A stretch of 7,209 nt of DNA. It comes from Chloroflexi bacterium RBG_16_72_14. GTDB taxonomy: Bacteria; Chloroflexota; Limnocylindria; Limnocylindrales; CSP1-4. This document shows, piece after piece, positions 1-5,162 of the stretch. The position numbers were made by a program, and so were the translations under genes. The notes under the pieces were generated by a model that saw only the letters and a list, made by a program, of their open reading frames with translations, made no database searches and was not told the origin of the DNA. The stretch's first letter is position 1. Each line of letters begins with the position of its first letter. Where the stretch lies: positions 52,395 through 59,603 of the forward strand of contig MGOE01000100.1 of assembly GCA_001797035.1 (NCBI GenBank). Direction: 5' to 3'.

Positions 1-191
1 CCCGCGCCGGGCGGCCCGGTGATGCCGACCAGGTGTGCCGCGCCGGCCAGCGGGTAGAGGGTCCGCAGCGCATGCTCCGCGACCGGCGTCCGGTTCTCGA
101 CCGCGGTCAGCAGGCGGGCCAGCGCCCGGCGATCCCCCGCCCGAGCCGCGTCGGCGAGCGCCGCAGCCCGCCGCACCGGGTCGTCGGCCAC
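1..191 (-). CDS. meaB: MeaB/ArgK-type methylmalonyl-CoA mutase-associated GTPase, N-terminal part (cut by window edge)
   Basis: Only the first 63 residues are present. Reading from a GTG at 191-189, the protein has an alpha-helical N-terminal segment with ENRTP near residues 32-36, then LVGITGPPGAG at residues 54 to the edge. This is the beginning of the Walker A (P-loop) of the MeaB/ArgK G3E GTPase family. Family knowledge: MeaB loads and protects adenosylcobalamin-dependent acyl-CoA mutases, using GTP hydrolysis to gate cofactor delivery and expulsion. The GTG shares its G with the TAG stop of the upstream cobalamin-binding subunit (TAGTG), and no Shine-Dalgarno precedes it, so translation is probably coupled. 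The neighbour is itself a B12-binding mutase subunit, which supports the call. The rest of the G domain and the dimerisation arm lie outside the window, so the catalytic motifs cannot be verified. Confidence 0.85.
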   Translation of the reverse strand, partial: MADDPVRRAAALADAARAGDRRALARLLTAVENRTPVAEHALRTLYPLAGAAHLVGITGPPGA

Positions 192-595
192 TAGTCGCGC
201 TGCGTCGCGTTCGCCCGGATGAAGTCGGCGACCTCGCGGATCGTCGTCCCGGGCCCGAACACCGCGGCGACGCCCGCTTCCCGCAGGGCCGGGACGTCGT
301 CGTCGGGGATGATCCCGCCGACCGTCACCAGGACGTCGTCCAGGCCACGCTCCCGGAGCTGGGTGCAGACCCTGGGCACCAGCGTCATGTGGGCGCCGGA
401 CAGGATCGACAGGCCCACCACGTCCACGTCCTCCTGGAGCGCGGCCGTGACGATCATCTCCGGGGTCTGGCGGAGGCCCGTGTACACGACCTCGAACCCC
501 TCGTCCCGCAGGCCGCGCGCGAGCACCTTGGCGCCGCGGTCATGGCCATCGAGGCCGGGCTTGGCGATCAGGACCTTGAGCGGGCGTTGGGTCAT
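191..595 (-). CDS. Free-standing cobalamin-binding (small/C-terminal) subunit of a methylmalonyl-CoA-mutase-type enzyme
   Basis: This 134-residue protein is a complete B12-binding Rossmann-like domain. It begins MTQRPLKVLIAKPGLDGHDR and carries the base-off/His-on signature: DGHDRG at residues 16-21 with axial ligand His18, SIL at 63-65 (the S-x-L motif), and VGGIIP with Gly93-Gly94. Family knowledge: this domain forms the C-terminus of methylmalonyl-CoA and related acyl-CoA mutases, and in many bacteria and archaea it is a separate subunit. It pairs with a catalytic TIM-barrel subunit that is not in this window. The ATG at 595-593 is chosen because the domain begins immediately and a TACAAT hexamer lies 6 nt upstream; the open frame extending further upstream is antisense coding noise within folE. 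meaB follows with a one-base overlap. The substrate (methylmalonyl-, ethylmalonyl- or isobutyryl-CoA) cannot be decided from this domain. Confidence 0.9.
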   Translation of the reverse strand: MTQRPLKVLIAKPGLDGHDRGAKVLARGLRDEGFEVVYTGLRQTPEMIVTAALQEDVDVVGLSILSGAHMTLVPRVCTQLRERGLDDVLVTVGGIIPDDDVPALREAGVAAVFGPGTTIREVADFIRANATQRD

Positions 596-601
596 GCCCG
601 G

Positions 602-607
602 ATTGTA
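602..607 (-). promoter_or_regulatory. Predicted -10 box (TACAAT) for leaderless transcription of the B12-binding subunit gene
   Basis: On the minus strand TACAAT is followed by 6 nt and then the ATG. That places the expected transcription start at or next to the start codon. It matches the TATAAT consensus at five of six positions. No convincing -35 and no Shine-Dalgarno are visible. The arrangement repeats at the other transcript-initiating genes in this window. Confidence 0.6.
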
Positions 608-630
608 GGGGCCGGGCGAACGCGGGTGAC

Positions 631-671
631 GCCGGTGGCGCTGCCGCCGGTGGGCTGCCGCCGGTGGCGCT
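631..671. repeat. Short tandem repeat, three copies of a 14-15 bp unit, running into the folE stop codon
   Basis: On the plus strand the unit GCCGGTGGCGCTGCC occurs at 631-645, as GCCGGTGGGCTGCC at 646-659 (one base shorter), and as GCCGGTGGCGCT at 660-671. The last copy overlaps two bases of the folE stop codon (672-670). The array fills most of the space between the folE stop and the -10 box of the next gene. It probably arose by slippage; I assign no function. Confidence 0.8.
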
Positions 672-1353
672 ACGCCCCGGGCGCCGGTCGGCCGATGTGC
701 GAGAAGAACTCGGCGCGGGTCTTGTCGTTGCGCCGGAACAGCCCCAGCACGGCGGCCGTGGTCATCACGGTGCCGGGCTTGCGGACGCCGCGCATGGCCG
801 CGCACAGGTGGGTCGCCTCGAGCACCACGCCCACGCCCTTGGGCGCCAGGCGATCCATCAGGAAGTCCGCGACCTGCTGGGTCATCCGCTCCTGGACCTG
901 GAGTCGCCGGGCGTACATCTCCACGATCCGCGGGATCTTCGACAGCCCGATCACCCGCCCGTCCGGCACGTACGCCACGTGGGCGCTGCCGAAGAACGGG
1001 AGCAGGTGGTGCTCGCACAAGCTGTAGAACGGGATGTCCTTGACGACCACCATCTCCGAGTAGTCGACGTCGAACACCGCGCGGTTGATCAGGCGCTCCG
1101 GGTCGACGTGGTAGCCCGCCGTGAGCTCGTGGTACATCCGGTGCATCCGGTCGGGCGTGGCTCGCAGGCCCTCGCGCCCGGGGTCCTCGCCGATCTCGAC
1201 CAGGATCTGGCGGACCGCGGACTCGATCTTGCCGTTCGTCCCGGCCGCGGCGCGCGGCGGCTCGACGTCCTCGTCGCCGATCTCGTTTTCGATCTCCTCG
1301 ACGATGAGGCGGATGTGCTCTGGCAGGTCGCGGGTATCGGGCTTGTCGGTCAT
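670..1353 (-). CDS. folE: GTP cyclohydrolase I (FolE)
   Basis: This cytosolic enzyme converts GTP to 7,8-dihydroneopterin triphosphate plus formate, the first step of folate and other pterin biosynthesis. The 227-residue product has an acidic, probably disordered N-terminus (about 1-40) followed by the full type IA domain. Visible motifs are EDPGREGLRATPDR (57-70), the zinc site SLCEHHLLPF with Cys113 and His116, GLSKIPRIV (136-144), and THLCAAMRG with the third zinc ligand Cys184. Length is normal for the bacterial enzyme. The ATG at 1353-1351 is preferred because a TACCAT -10-like box ends 9 nt upstream; the longer open frame above it has no family content. It sits between a deacetylase-like gene (37 bp gap) and the B12-binding subunit gene. 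No other folate genes are nearby, so the neighbourhood says little about whether folate or another pterin is the end product. Confidence 0.95.
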   Translation of the reverse strand: MTDKPDTRDLPEHIRLIVEEIENEIGDEDVEPPRAAAGTNGKIESAVRQILVEIGEDPGREGLRATPDRMHRMYHELTAGYHVDPERLINRAVFDVDYSEMVVVKDIPFYSLCEHHLLPFFGSAHVAYVPDGRVIGLSKIPRIVEMYARRLQVQERMTQQVADFLMDRLAPKGVGVVLEATHLCAAMRGVRKPGTVMTTAAVLGLFRRNDKTRAEFFSHIGRPAPGA

Positions 1354-1362
1354 CGTCCGGCG

Positions 1363-1368
1363 ATGGTA
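1363..1368 (-). promoter_or_regulatory. Predicted -10 box (TACCAT) upstream of folE
   Basis: On the minus strand TACCAT lies 9 nt before the folE ATG, within the 37-bp gap after the deacetylase-like gene. It fits TANNNT. There is no Shine-Dalgarno in the 9-nt spacer, so a leaderless or near-leaderless mRNA is predicted. No -35 is recognisable. Confidence 0.5.
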
Positions 1369-1390
1369 GCGCGGCGCGCGGCCACGGCCC

Positions 1391-2494
1391 CTACGCGCGC
1401 GTGCCCCCGGGCGTGTACCCCGCGGCGGGTTGCGGGTCGTACGGGCGTCCCTCCGCGCCACGCAGCCAGGCCCGGGCGTTGTCGCCCAGCGACGGCAGGT
1501 GGTAGCCGCCCTCCTGGAGGACGACCAGGCGCTTGCCGACCGCGGCCGACCGACGCCCAACCTCGTGGTAGACGTCGGTGGTCAGCGCGAAGTCGCCGAT
1601 CGGGTCCTGGCCGAAGGTGTCGAACCCGAGCGAGACCACCATCACCGATCCGGGCTCGGCCGCGATCCGGTCCAGGCCGCGGTCCAGCGCCTCGAGGTAG
1701 CCCTCGTTGGACAGGCCGGCCGGCAGCGGGATGTTGAGGTTCGCGCCCACGCCGGGCCCCTCGCCCGTCTCCTCGGGCCAGCCGAGGAAGTACGGGTACT
1801 GGCGGTCGGGGTGGGCGTGGAGCGAGACGTACAGCACGTCACCGCGGCGCCAGAAGATCTGTTCGGTGCCATTGCCGTGGTGGTAGTCGACGTCGAGGAT
1901 CGAGACGTGCTCGCCGGTCCGCTCCGCGATCGCCTGGGCGGCGATCGCGGCGTTGTTGAAGTAGCAGAACCCGCCGTACATCGATCGAGCAGCATGATGG
2001 CCCGGCGGGCGGCAGAGGCCGTAGGCGGCGGGCTCCCCGCCGAGCACCAGGTCCGTCGCGGTGAGCGCCGCGTCCACGGCGGCCCGGGCGGCCGCGTACG
2101 TCCCGGCCACGATCGGAGTGGAGGTGTCGAGGGCCCGGTACCCGGCCCGCCCGCCGATGGACGGCGGCTCCCGGCGGAACGCGTCGGACATGCCCTCGTA
2201 GGCGAGCACCGACGCGATGGTCTCGGGCACGAGGAAGTCATGGCGGTGGCCCGCCCGGCGCGCCGCCGGCCACGCATCGCGCAGGAATGCCAGCAGGCCC
2301 GGGTCGTGGACCGCCGTGATCGGCGCCTCGCCGTGCTGGGTGGGCTCGACGATCTCGAAGCCGCCGTCGGCCTCGAGCGCGGCCCGGATCCGCTCCGCCC
2401 GGCCGGCGACCTCGTCGGCCGGCACCTGGACGCCCATGATCGTCTGGAGCCGGAGCTCGTGGCCCAGGTGGAGCGGCGAGTAGACGACGCGCAT
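1391..2494 (-). CDS. Class II histone-deacetylase-like / acetylpolyamine amidohydrolase-like Zn enzyme
   Basis: This 367-residue protein belongs to the arginase/deacetylase fold, whose members hydrolyse acetyl-lysine-like amides such as acetylpolyamines. All active-site blocks are present: RPPGHHA with the His166-His167 pair, GFCYFNN (175-181), DVDYHHGNGTEQIF with zinc ligands Asp203 and His205, LGFDTFGQDP with zinc ligand Asp292, and QEGGYH with the transition-state Tyr331. HAHPDRQYPYFLGWPEETGEG (227-245), and the PPSIGGRAGYRALDTSTPIVAGTY segment before the active site (110-133), resemble bacterial acetylpolyamine amidohydrolases more than eukaryotic HDACs. There is no signal peptide, so it is cytosolic. 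The ATG at 2494-2492 gives the usual family N-terminus and has TAGGAT ending 7 nt upstream. The hydrolase-fold gene lies upstream on the same strand. The true substrate (acetylputrescine/spermidine, acetoin-linked or protein lysine) cannot be told from sequence alone. Confidence 0.88.
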   Translation of the reverse strand: MRVVYSPLHLGHELRLQTIMGVQVPADEVAGRAERIRAALEADGGFEIVEPTQHGEAPITAVHDPGLLAFLRDAWPAARRAGHRHDFLVPETIASVLAYEGMSDAFRREPPSIGGRAGYRALDTSTPIVAGTYAAARAAVDAALTATDLVLGGEPAAYGLCRPPGHHAARSMYGGFCYFNNAAIAAQAIAERTGEHVSILDVDYHHGNGTEQIFWRRGDVLYVSLHAHPDRQYPYFLGWPEETGEGPGVGANLNIPLPAGLSNEGYLEALDRGLDRIAAEPGSVMVVSLGFDTFGQDPIGDFALTTDVYHEVGRRSAAVGKRLVVLQEGGYHLPSLGDNARAWLRGAEGRPYDPQPAAGYTPGGTRA

Positions 2495-2501
2495 GGGCGC
2501 G

Positions 2502-2507
2502 ATCCTA
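2502..2507 (-). promoter_or_regulatory. Predicted -10 box (TAGGAT) for the deacetylase-like gene
   Basis: On the minus strand TAGGAT ends 7 nt before the ATG, in the 42-bp gap after the hydrolase-fold gene. The same hexamer occurs on the plus strand in front of the metallopeptidase gene at 3521-3526. AGGA inside it could be read as a weak Shine-Dalgarno. The recurrence of TANNNT at the other starts makes a -10 reading more likely. Confidence 0.5.
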
Positions 2508-2536
2508 GGGCCCCGGCGCGGGTTCGCGGCGGTGTC

Positions 2537-3514
2537 TCATCCCGCGACCCGCAGGATCGCGTCGGCGACCTCGGCGGGGCGGTAGCGGATCAGGTTGTGG
2601 GCGTCCGGGAAGCCGGTCGCCCGGATCGGCGACCGCGCGGCGGCGAGGCGCGCACTCCCGCACCGGCGGAGCTCCGCGATGCGCGCCTCGGCGTCGCCCG
2701 CGCCCACTGCGACCAGCGCGGTCACCGGCGCGTCCACCGCGGCCAGGGCCGGCGCGGGGTCGTGAGCGAACATCGCGCGGACGATCGCCTCCACGACGAA
2801 CGGTCGGACCGCCCGGACCACGTGCCCGGCGCCGGTCTCCACCACGCCGTCGAGCGCGGCCCGCTCCTGGTCGGCGTCCCAGGTCGCCGGGTCGAAACCG
2901 CGGCGATCGGCGAGGTAGGCCGCCATCGAGCGCAGGATCTCCGGGGGCTCGTCGAGGCCGCGCAGGAACTCGTCCGCGTCGATGCCGGTCGTGATCTCGT
3001 GCCGCTCGAAACCGCCGTCCACGAGCACCAGCCCGGCGCACCGGACGCCCAGCCGCGCCGCGGCACCCGCGGCGACGATGCCCCCGAACCCGTGCCCGGC
3101 GAGCACGATCGGCGAATCGCCATCGAGCAGGCCCGCGCCTTCGGCCACCGCGACCGCGTCGGCGGCGAGCGTGTCCGGGTCGTAGCCGTGCAACGGCGAA
3201 TCGGACAGACCCTGGCCGCGGAGGTCCGCCACCACCGTGTGCCGGCTGCGCGACAGCCGGCGGGCGACGGGTGCCCACGTCCAGGCCGGGCCGAGGAGCC
3301 CCGGCAGCAGCAGGACCGCGCCAGACCCAGCCGGCTCGGCGGTCCCCACGGCGGTGCCACCCCAGTCGAGGAAGTGGAGGCGGACGTCGCCATCGGCGAG
3401 GACGACGAACCCCTCGGGCTCGGCGGCCGGATCCGGGCCCGGGGCAGCGGCCGGGTCCGGCGACCAGCCCACGATGCCGGCGGTGGCGGGATCGGTGGCG
3501 GGATCGAGGGCCAT
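2537..3514 (-). CDS. Alpha/beta-hydrolase-fold protein lacking the nucleophile serine
   Basis: This 325-residue protein has the layout of the alpha/beta-hydrolase family. The oxyanion-region loop is LLLPGLLGPAWTW (68-80), and VVADLRGQGLSDSP (94-107) is typical of esterase, haloperoxidase and lactonase-like members. The nucleophile elbow is LAGHGFGG (138-145), a cap region follows, and the acid is probably Asp274 in VGAGDAE. The base is His306 in FPDAHNLIRY. At the elbow the usual G-x-S-x-G serine is Gly142 (codon GGG), while the acid and His remain. It is therefore either non-hydrolytic or uses another chemistry. The N-terminus (1-34) is low-complexity, rich in Asp, Pro and Ala, with DPAT repeated. 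The ATG at 3514 is supported by TATCCT ending 7 nt upstream. It is divergent from the metallopeptidase gene and lies upstream of the deacetylase-like gene. The natural ligand is unknown. Confidence 0.82.
   Translation of the reverse strand: MALDPATDPATAGIVGWSPDPAAAPGPDPAAEPEGFVVLADGDVRLHFLDWGGTAVGTAEPAGSGAVLLLPGLLGPAWTWAPVARRLSRSRHTVVADLRGQGLSDSPLHGYDPDTLAADAVAVAEGAGLLDGDSPIVLAGHGFGGIVAAGAAARLGVRCAGLVLVDGGFERHEITTGIDADEFLRGLDEPPEILRSMAAYLADRRGFDPATWDADQERAALDGVVETGAGHVVRAVRPFVVEAIVRAMFAHDPAPALAAVDAPVTALVAVGAGDAEARIAELRRCGSARLAAARSPIRATGFPDAHNLIRYRPAEVADAILRVAG
3481..3504. repeat. Perfect 12-bp tandem duplication inside the hydrolase-fold gene
   Basis: CGGTGGCGGGAT occurs twice in a row (3481-3492 and 3493-3504). 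On the coding minus strand it encodes the DPATDPAT repeat at the extreme N-terminus. Being in frame (12 bp) and in a low-complexity tail, it is a likely slippage product and a candidate for length variation between strains. Confidence 0.75.
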
Positions 3515-3520
3515 CGCGAC

Positions 3521-3526
3521 TAGGAT
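3521..3526 (+). promoter_or_regulatory. Predicted -10 box (TAGGAT) for the metallopeptidase gene
   Basis: TAGGAT ends 9 nt before the ATG of the plus-strand metallopeptidase gene, inside a 21-bp divergent gap. It overlaps the minus-strand -10 candidate at 3522-3527 by five bases. The spacer holds no Shine-Dalgarno. Confidence 0.5.
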
Positions 3527-3527
3527 A
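3522..3527 (-). promoter_or_regulatory. Predicted -10 box (TATCCT) for the hydrolase-fold gene
   Basis: On the minus strand TATCCT ends 7 nt before the ATG of the hydrolase-fold gene. It matches TATAAT at four of six positions. It occupies almost the same base pairs as the opposing plus-strand box, so the two promoters could hardly be bound by polymerase at the same time. Confidence 0.5.
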
Positions 3528-3535
3528 CGGACGCC

Positions 3536-3955
3536 ATGACCAAGCGCCGTCGCGGATCCCGGACCGCCGCCCATCGCCCGAGGCCCGTCCGCCACGAGCG
3601 CTTCGAGCGGCTGGTGGACCGCGCCGTGGCGGGCATCCCGGCGCCGTTCCGCGCCGCGCTCGACGAGATCGCGCTCGTGATCGCCGACGAGCCGACGCCG
3701 GAGCAGCTGCGCGAGAACGGGCTGGAGCCGGACGAGACGCTGTACGGGCTGTACGAGGGCGTGCCGCTCGCGGAGTGGGGCGCGGACTGGGTCGCGATCC
3801 CCAACCGCATCCTGCTGTTCCGCCTGCCGCTCGAGGAGGACTTCCCGGACCCGGAGGACCTCGCGGACGAGGTCCGGATCACGATCCTCCACGAGCTGGC
3901 GCACCACCTGGGCATCGAGAACGAGGACCGCCTCGCGGAGCTTGGCATCGACTGA
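3536..3955 (+). CDS. Small zincin-like metallopeptidase family protein
   Basis: The product has 139 residues. A basic, Arg-rich N-terminus (1-20) precedes a compact domain whose C-terminal half contains the metallopeptidase motif ITILHELAHHLGIENEDRLAELG (116-138). His119, Glu120 and His123 form HExxH, followed by Gly126 and the acidic residues Glu128, Glu130 and Asp131, one of which could be the third ligand. Small size, the LYGLYEGVPLAEWG block (69-82) and a motif at the extreme C-terminus match the bacterial zincin-like family often annotated only as 'metallopeptidase family protein' (Pfam PF06262). The physiological substrate of that family is not established. There is no signal peptide, so it is cytosolic. 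The ATG at 3536 is the only sensible start, with TAGGAT 9 nt upstream. It converges on the membrane protein gene with a 13-bp gap that holds no visible terminator. Confidence 0.88.
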   Translation: MTKRRRGSRTAAHRPRPVRHERFERLVDRAVAGIPAPFRAALDEIALVIADEPTPEQLRENGLEPDETLYGLYEGVPLAEWGADWVAIPNRILLFRLPLEEDFPDPEDLADEVRITILHELAHHLGIENEDRLAELGID

Positions 3956-3968
3956 CGGTCCGGCCTCG

Positions 3969-5162
3969 CTAGCGGGGCAGTGACCCGATCCCGCCGAGCA
4001 GCGCGACGAGCGCGACCGCCGTGCTGACCGCGAGCCCGACCGTGAGGTACGGCTGCCACGGCCGCCGCACGGAGAGCGGCTCGCGGCGCCCCAGCTCGAG
4101 GCCGCGCGTGTAGTGCGTGAGGGCCGCGAACGCGTGCACGGCGGGCGCGGCGGCAATCGCCTCGACCAGGAACACGAGCGTGCCCAGCGCGAACGTGAAC
4201 GCGGCTGTGATCAGGACGCCGAGCGCGGGCGGGAAGGTCTGGTCGAGGCCCGCACCGATCGCGAACCGGAACACGGTGTCCAGGCCCACGCCCAGCCCCA
4301 GCACGACGATCAGCTGCGACAGGATCCCGAACAGCGTCACGACCACGGCGAGGGCCTTGCGGGCCCGCACGAGGCCGAACGACCGGCGGATCGCCTCCCC
4401 CACCCCGACCTCGCCCAGGACGATCCCGGCCGTCACGTACACGAATGGCGCCCCGACGACCAGCCCGACCAGGACCTGGATCCCGTAGTCGAGCGCCTCG
4501 ACCGGTCCGATCACGATCGCCACCCCCAAGCTCACCAGCAGCGTCGCGACGAACGTGAGCACGCCCACGATGATCTCGGCCCCCAACACCCTCCAGAACC
4601 GGCGGCGCACGAGTGCGATCGACTCGCGGAGCCGCAGCGGCCGCCCCTCGGCGCGTCCGCCGATCACCGCGGTGGCCAGGATCCGGGCATCCACGCCGGC
4701 GGCGACGTAGCCGAGAACGGCCGGCAGGGCCGCCAGGCTCAGCCAGCCGGCCCACGCCCCGGGCGGCTCGGTGAGCGGCATGAGCGTCGGGTCATAGGCG
4801 GGGTCGAACAGCGGCCCGAACGCCCCGTCGCCGACCGTGAGCAGGATAGCGACGAACAGCGCAAGGGCCGGCCCGACCGTGAGCAGGAGCATGAATCCGA
4901 TGTAGAACGAGGCCGAACGGAGGCCGCTGTCCGGCCGCGTGAGCAGGTCGAGCGCGGTGGACACGAGGCGGCGGGTGCCGAGCGGGATCGCCAGCACGGC
5001 CTCGGCGACCGGGGGCGGCACCGGGGCTCCTTGTTTGGCGGCCAGCGTGGCCGCCGGCGGCGGAGGAGGCAGCATCGGGCCCACGAAGGTGTCGTCGAAC
5101 CGAAGTCGCGGACCGTGACCGGGCGGCGGCGGCGGGAGCGGGACCGGGCCGGGCTGGGTCAC
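3969..5162 (-). CDS. Multi-pass membrane protein with proline-rich cytoplasmic N-terminus, unknown function
   Basis: The product has 397 residues. Residues 1-55 are hydrophilic with two proline runs (about 8-14 and 32-36). Six to seven hydrophobic segments follow, roughly 86-110, 140-165, 192-219, 226-250, 268-293, 313-345 and 371-392. Between them lie the basic amphipathic stretches LRLRESIALVRRRFW (176-190) and GEAIRRSFGLVRARK (255-269). The two repeats of the pattern 'E-(A/S)-I-x-x-(S/V)-..-R' before a membrane segment resemble the membrane domain seen in glycerophosphodiester-phosphodiesterase-type integral membrane proteins and related DUFs. That resemblance is weak and by eye. The GTG at 5162-5160 overlaps the TGA of the dehydratase gene (GTGA), and there is no Shine-Dalgarno, so it is probably translated by coupling from that gene. 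I cannot assign a function. Confidence 0.8.
   Translation of the reverse strand: MTQPGPVPLPPPPPGHGPRLRFDDTFVGPMLPPPPPAATLAAKQGAPVPPPVAEAVLAIPLGTRRLVSTALDLLTRPDSGLRSASFYIGFMLLLTVGPALALFVAILLTVGDGAFGPLFDPAYDPTLMPLTEPPGAWAGWLSLAALPAVLGYVAAGVDARILATAVIGGRAEGRPLRLRESIALVRRRFWRVLGAEIIVGVLTFVATLLVSLGVAIVIGPVEALDYGIQVLVGLVVGAPFVYVTAGIVLGEVGVGEAIRRSFGLVRARKALAVVVTLFGILSQLIVVLGLGVGLDTVFRFAIGAGLDQTFPPALGVLITAAFTFALGTLVFLVEAIAAAPAVHAFAALTHYTRGLELGRREPLSVRRPWQPYLTVGLAVSTAVALVALLGGIGSLPR

Noticed and set aside
596..1018. Upstream extension of the B12-binding subunit frame into folE
   Set aside because: The extension is antisense-type, Arg-rich noise in another frame of folE. The ATG at 595 begins the domain exactly and has a -10 box 6 nt before it.
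35..1027. Plus-strand open frames across the meaB, B12-subunit and folE genes
   Set aside because: They are antisense shadows of well-supported minus-strand genes and have low-complexity composition.
1430..3523. A very long plus-strand open frame (697 codons) antisense to the deacetylase and hydrolase genes
   Set aside because: Its translation is Arg/Gly/Ala/Pro-rich without recognisable motifs, and it exactly opposes two genes with clear families. In GC-rich DNA, stop codons are rare in the antisense frames, so such shadows are expected.
3515..4156. Upstream extension of the hydrolase-fold frame through the metallopeptidase gene
   Set aside because: It would run antisense through a gene with an HExxH motif and adds no family content. 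The ATG at 3514 has a well-placed -10 box.
3520..4755. Long minus-strand frame antisense to the metallopeptidase and out of frame with the membrane protein
   Set aside because: It is Arg/Gly-rich with no motif. The membrane protein frame in the same region shows clear alternating hydrophobic segments, so this one is a shadow.
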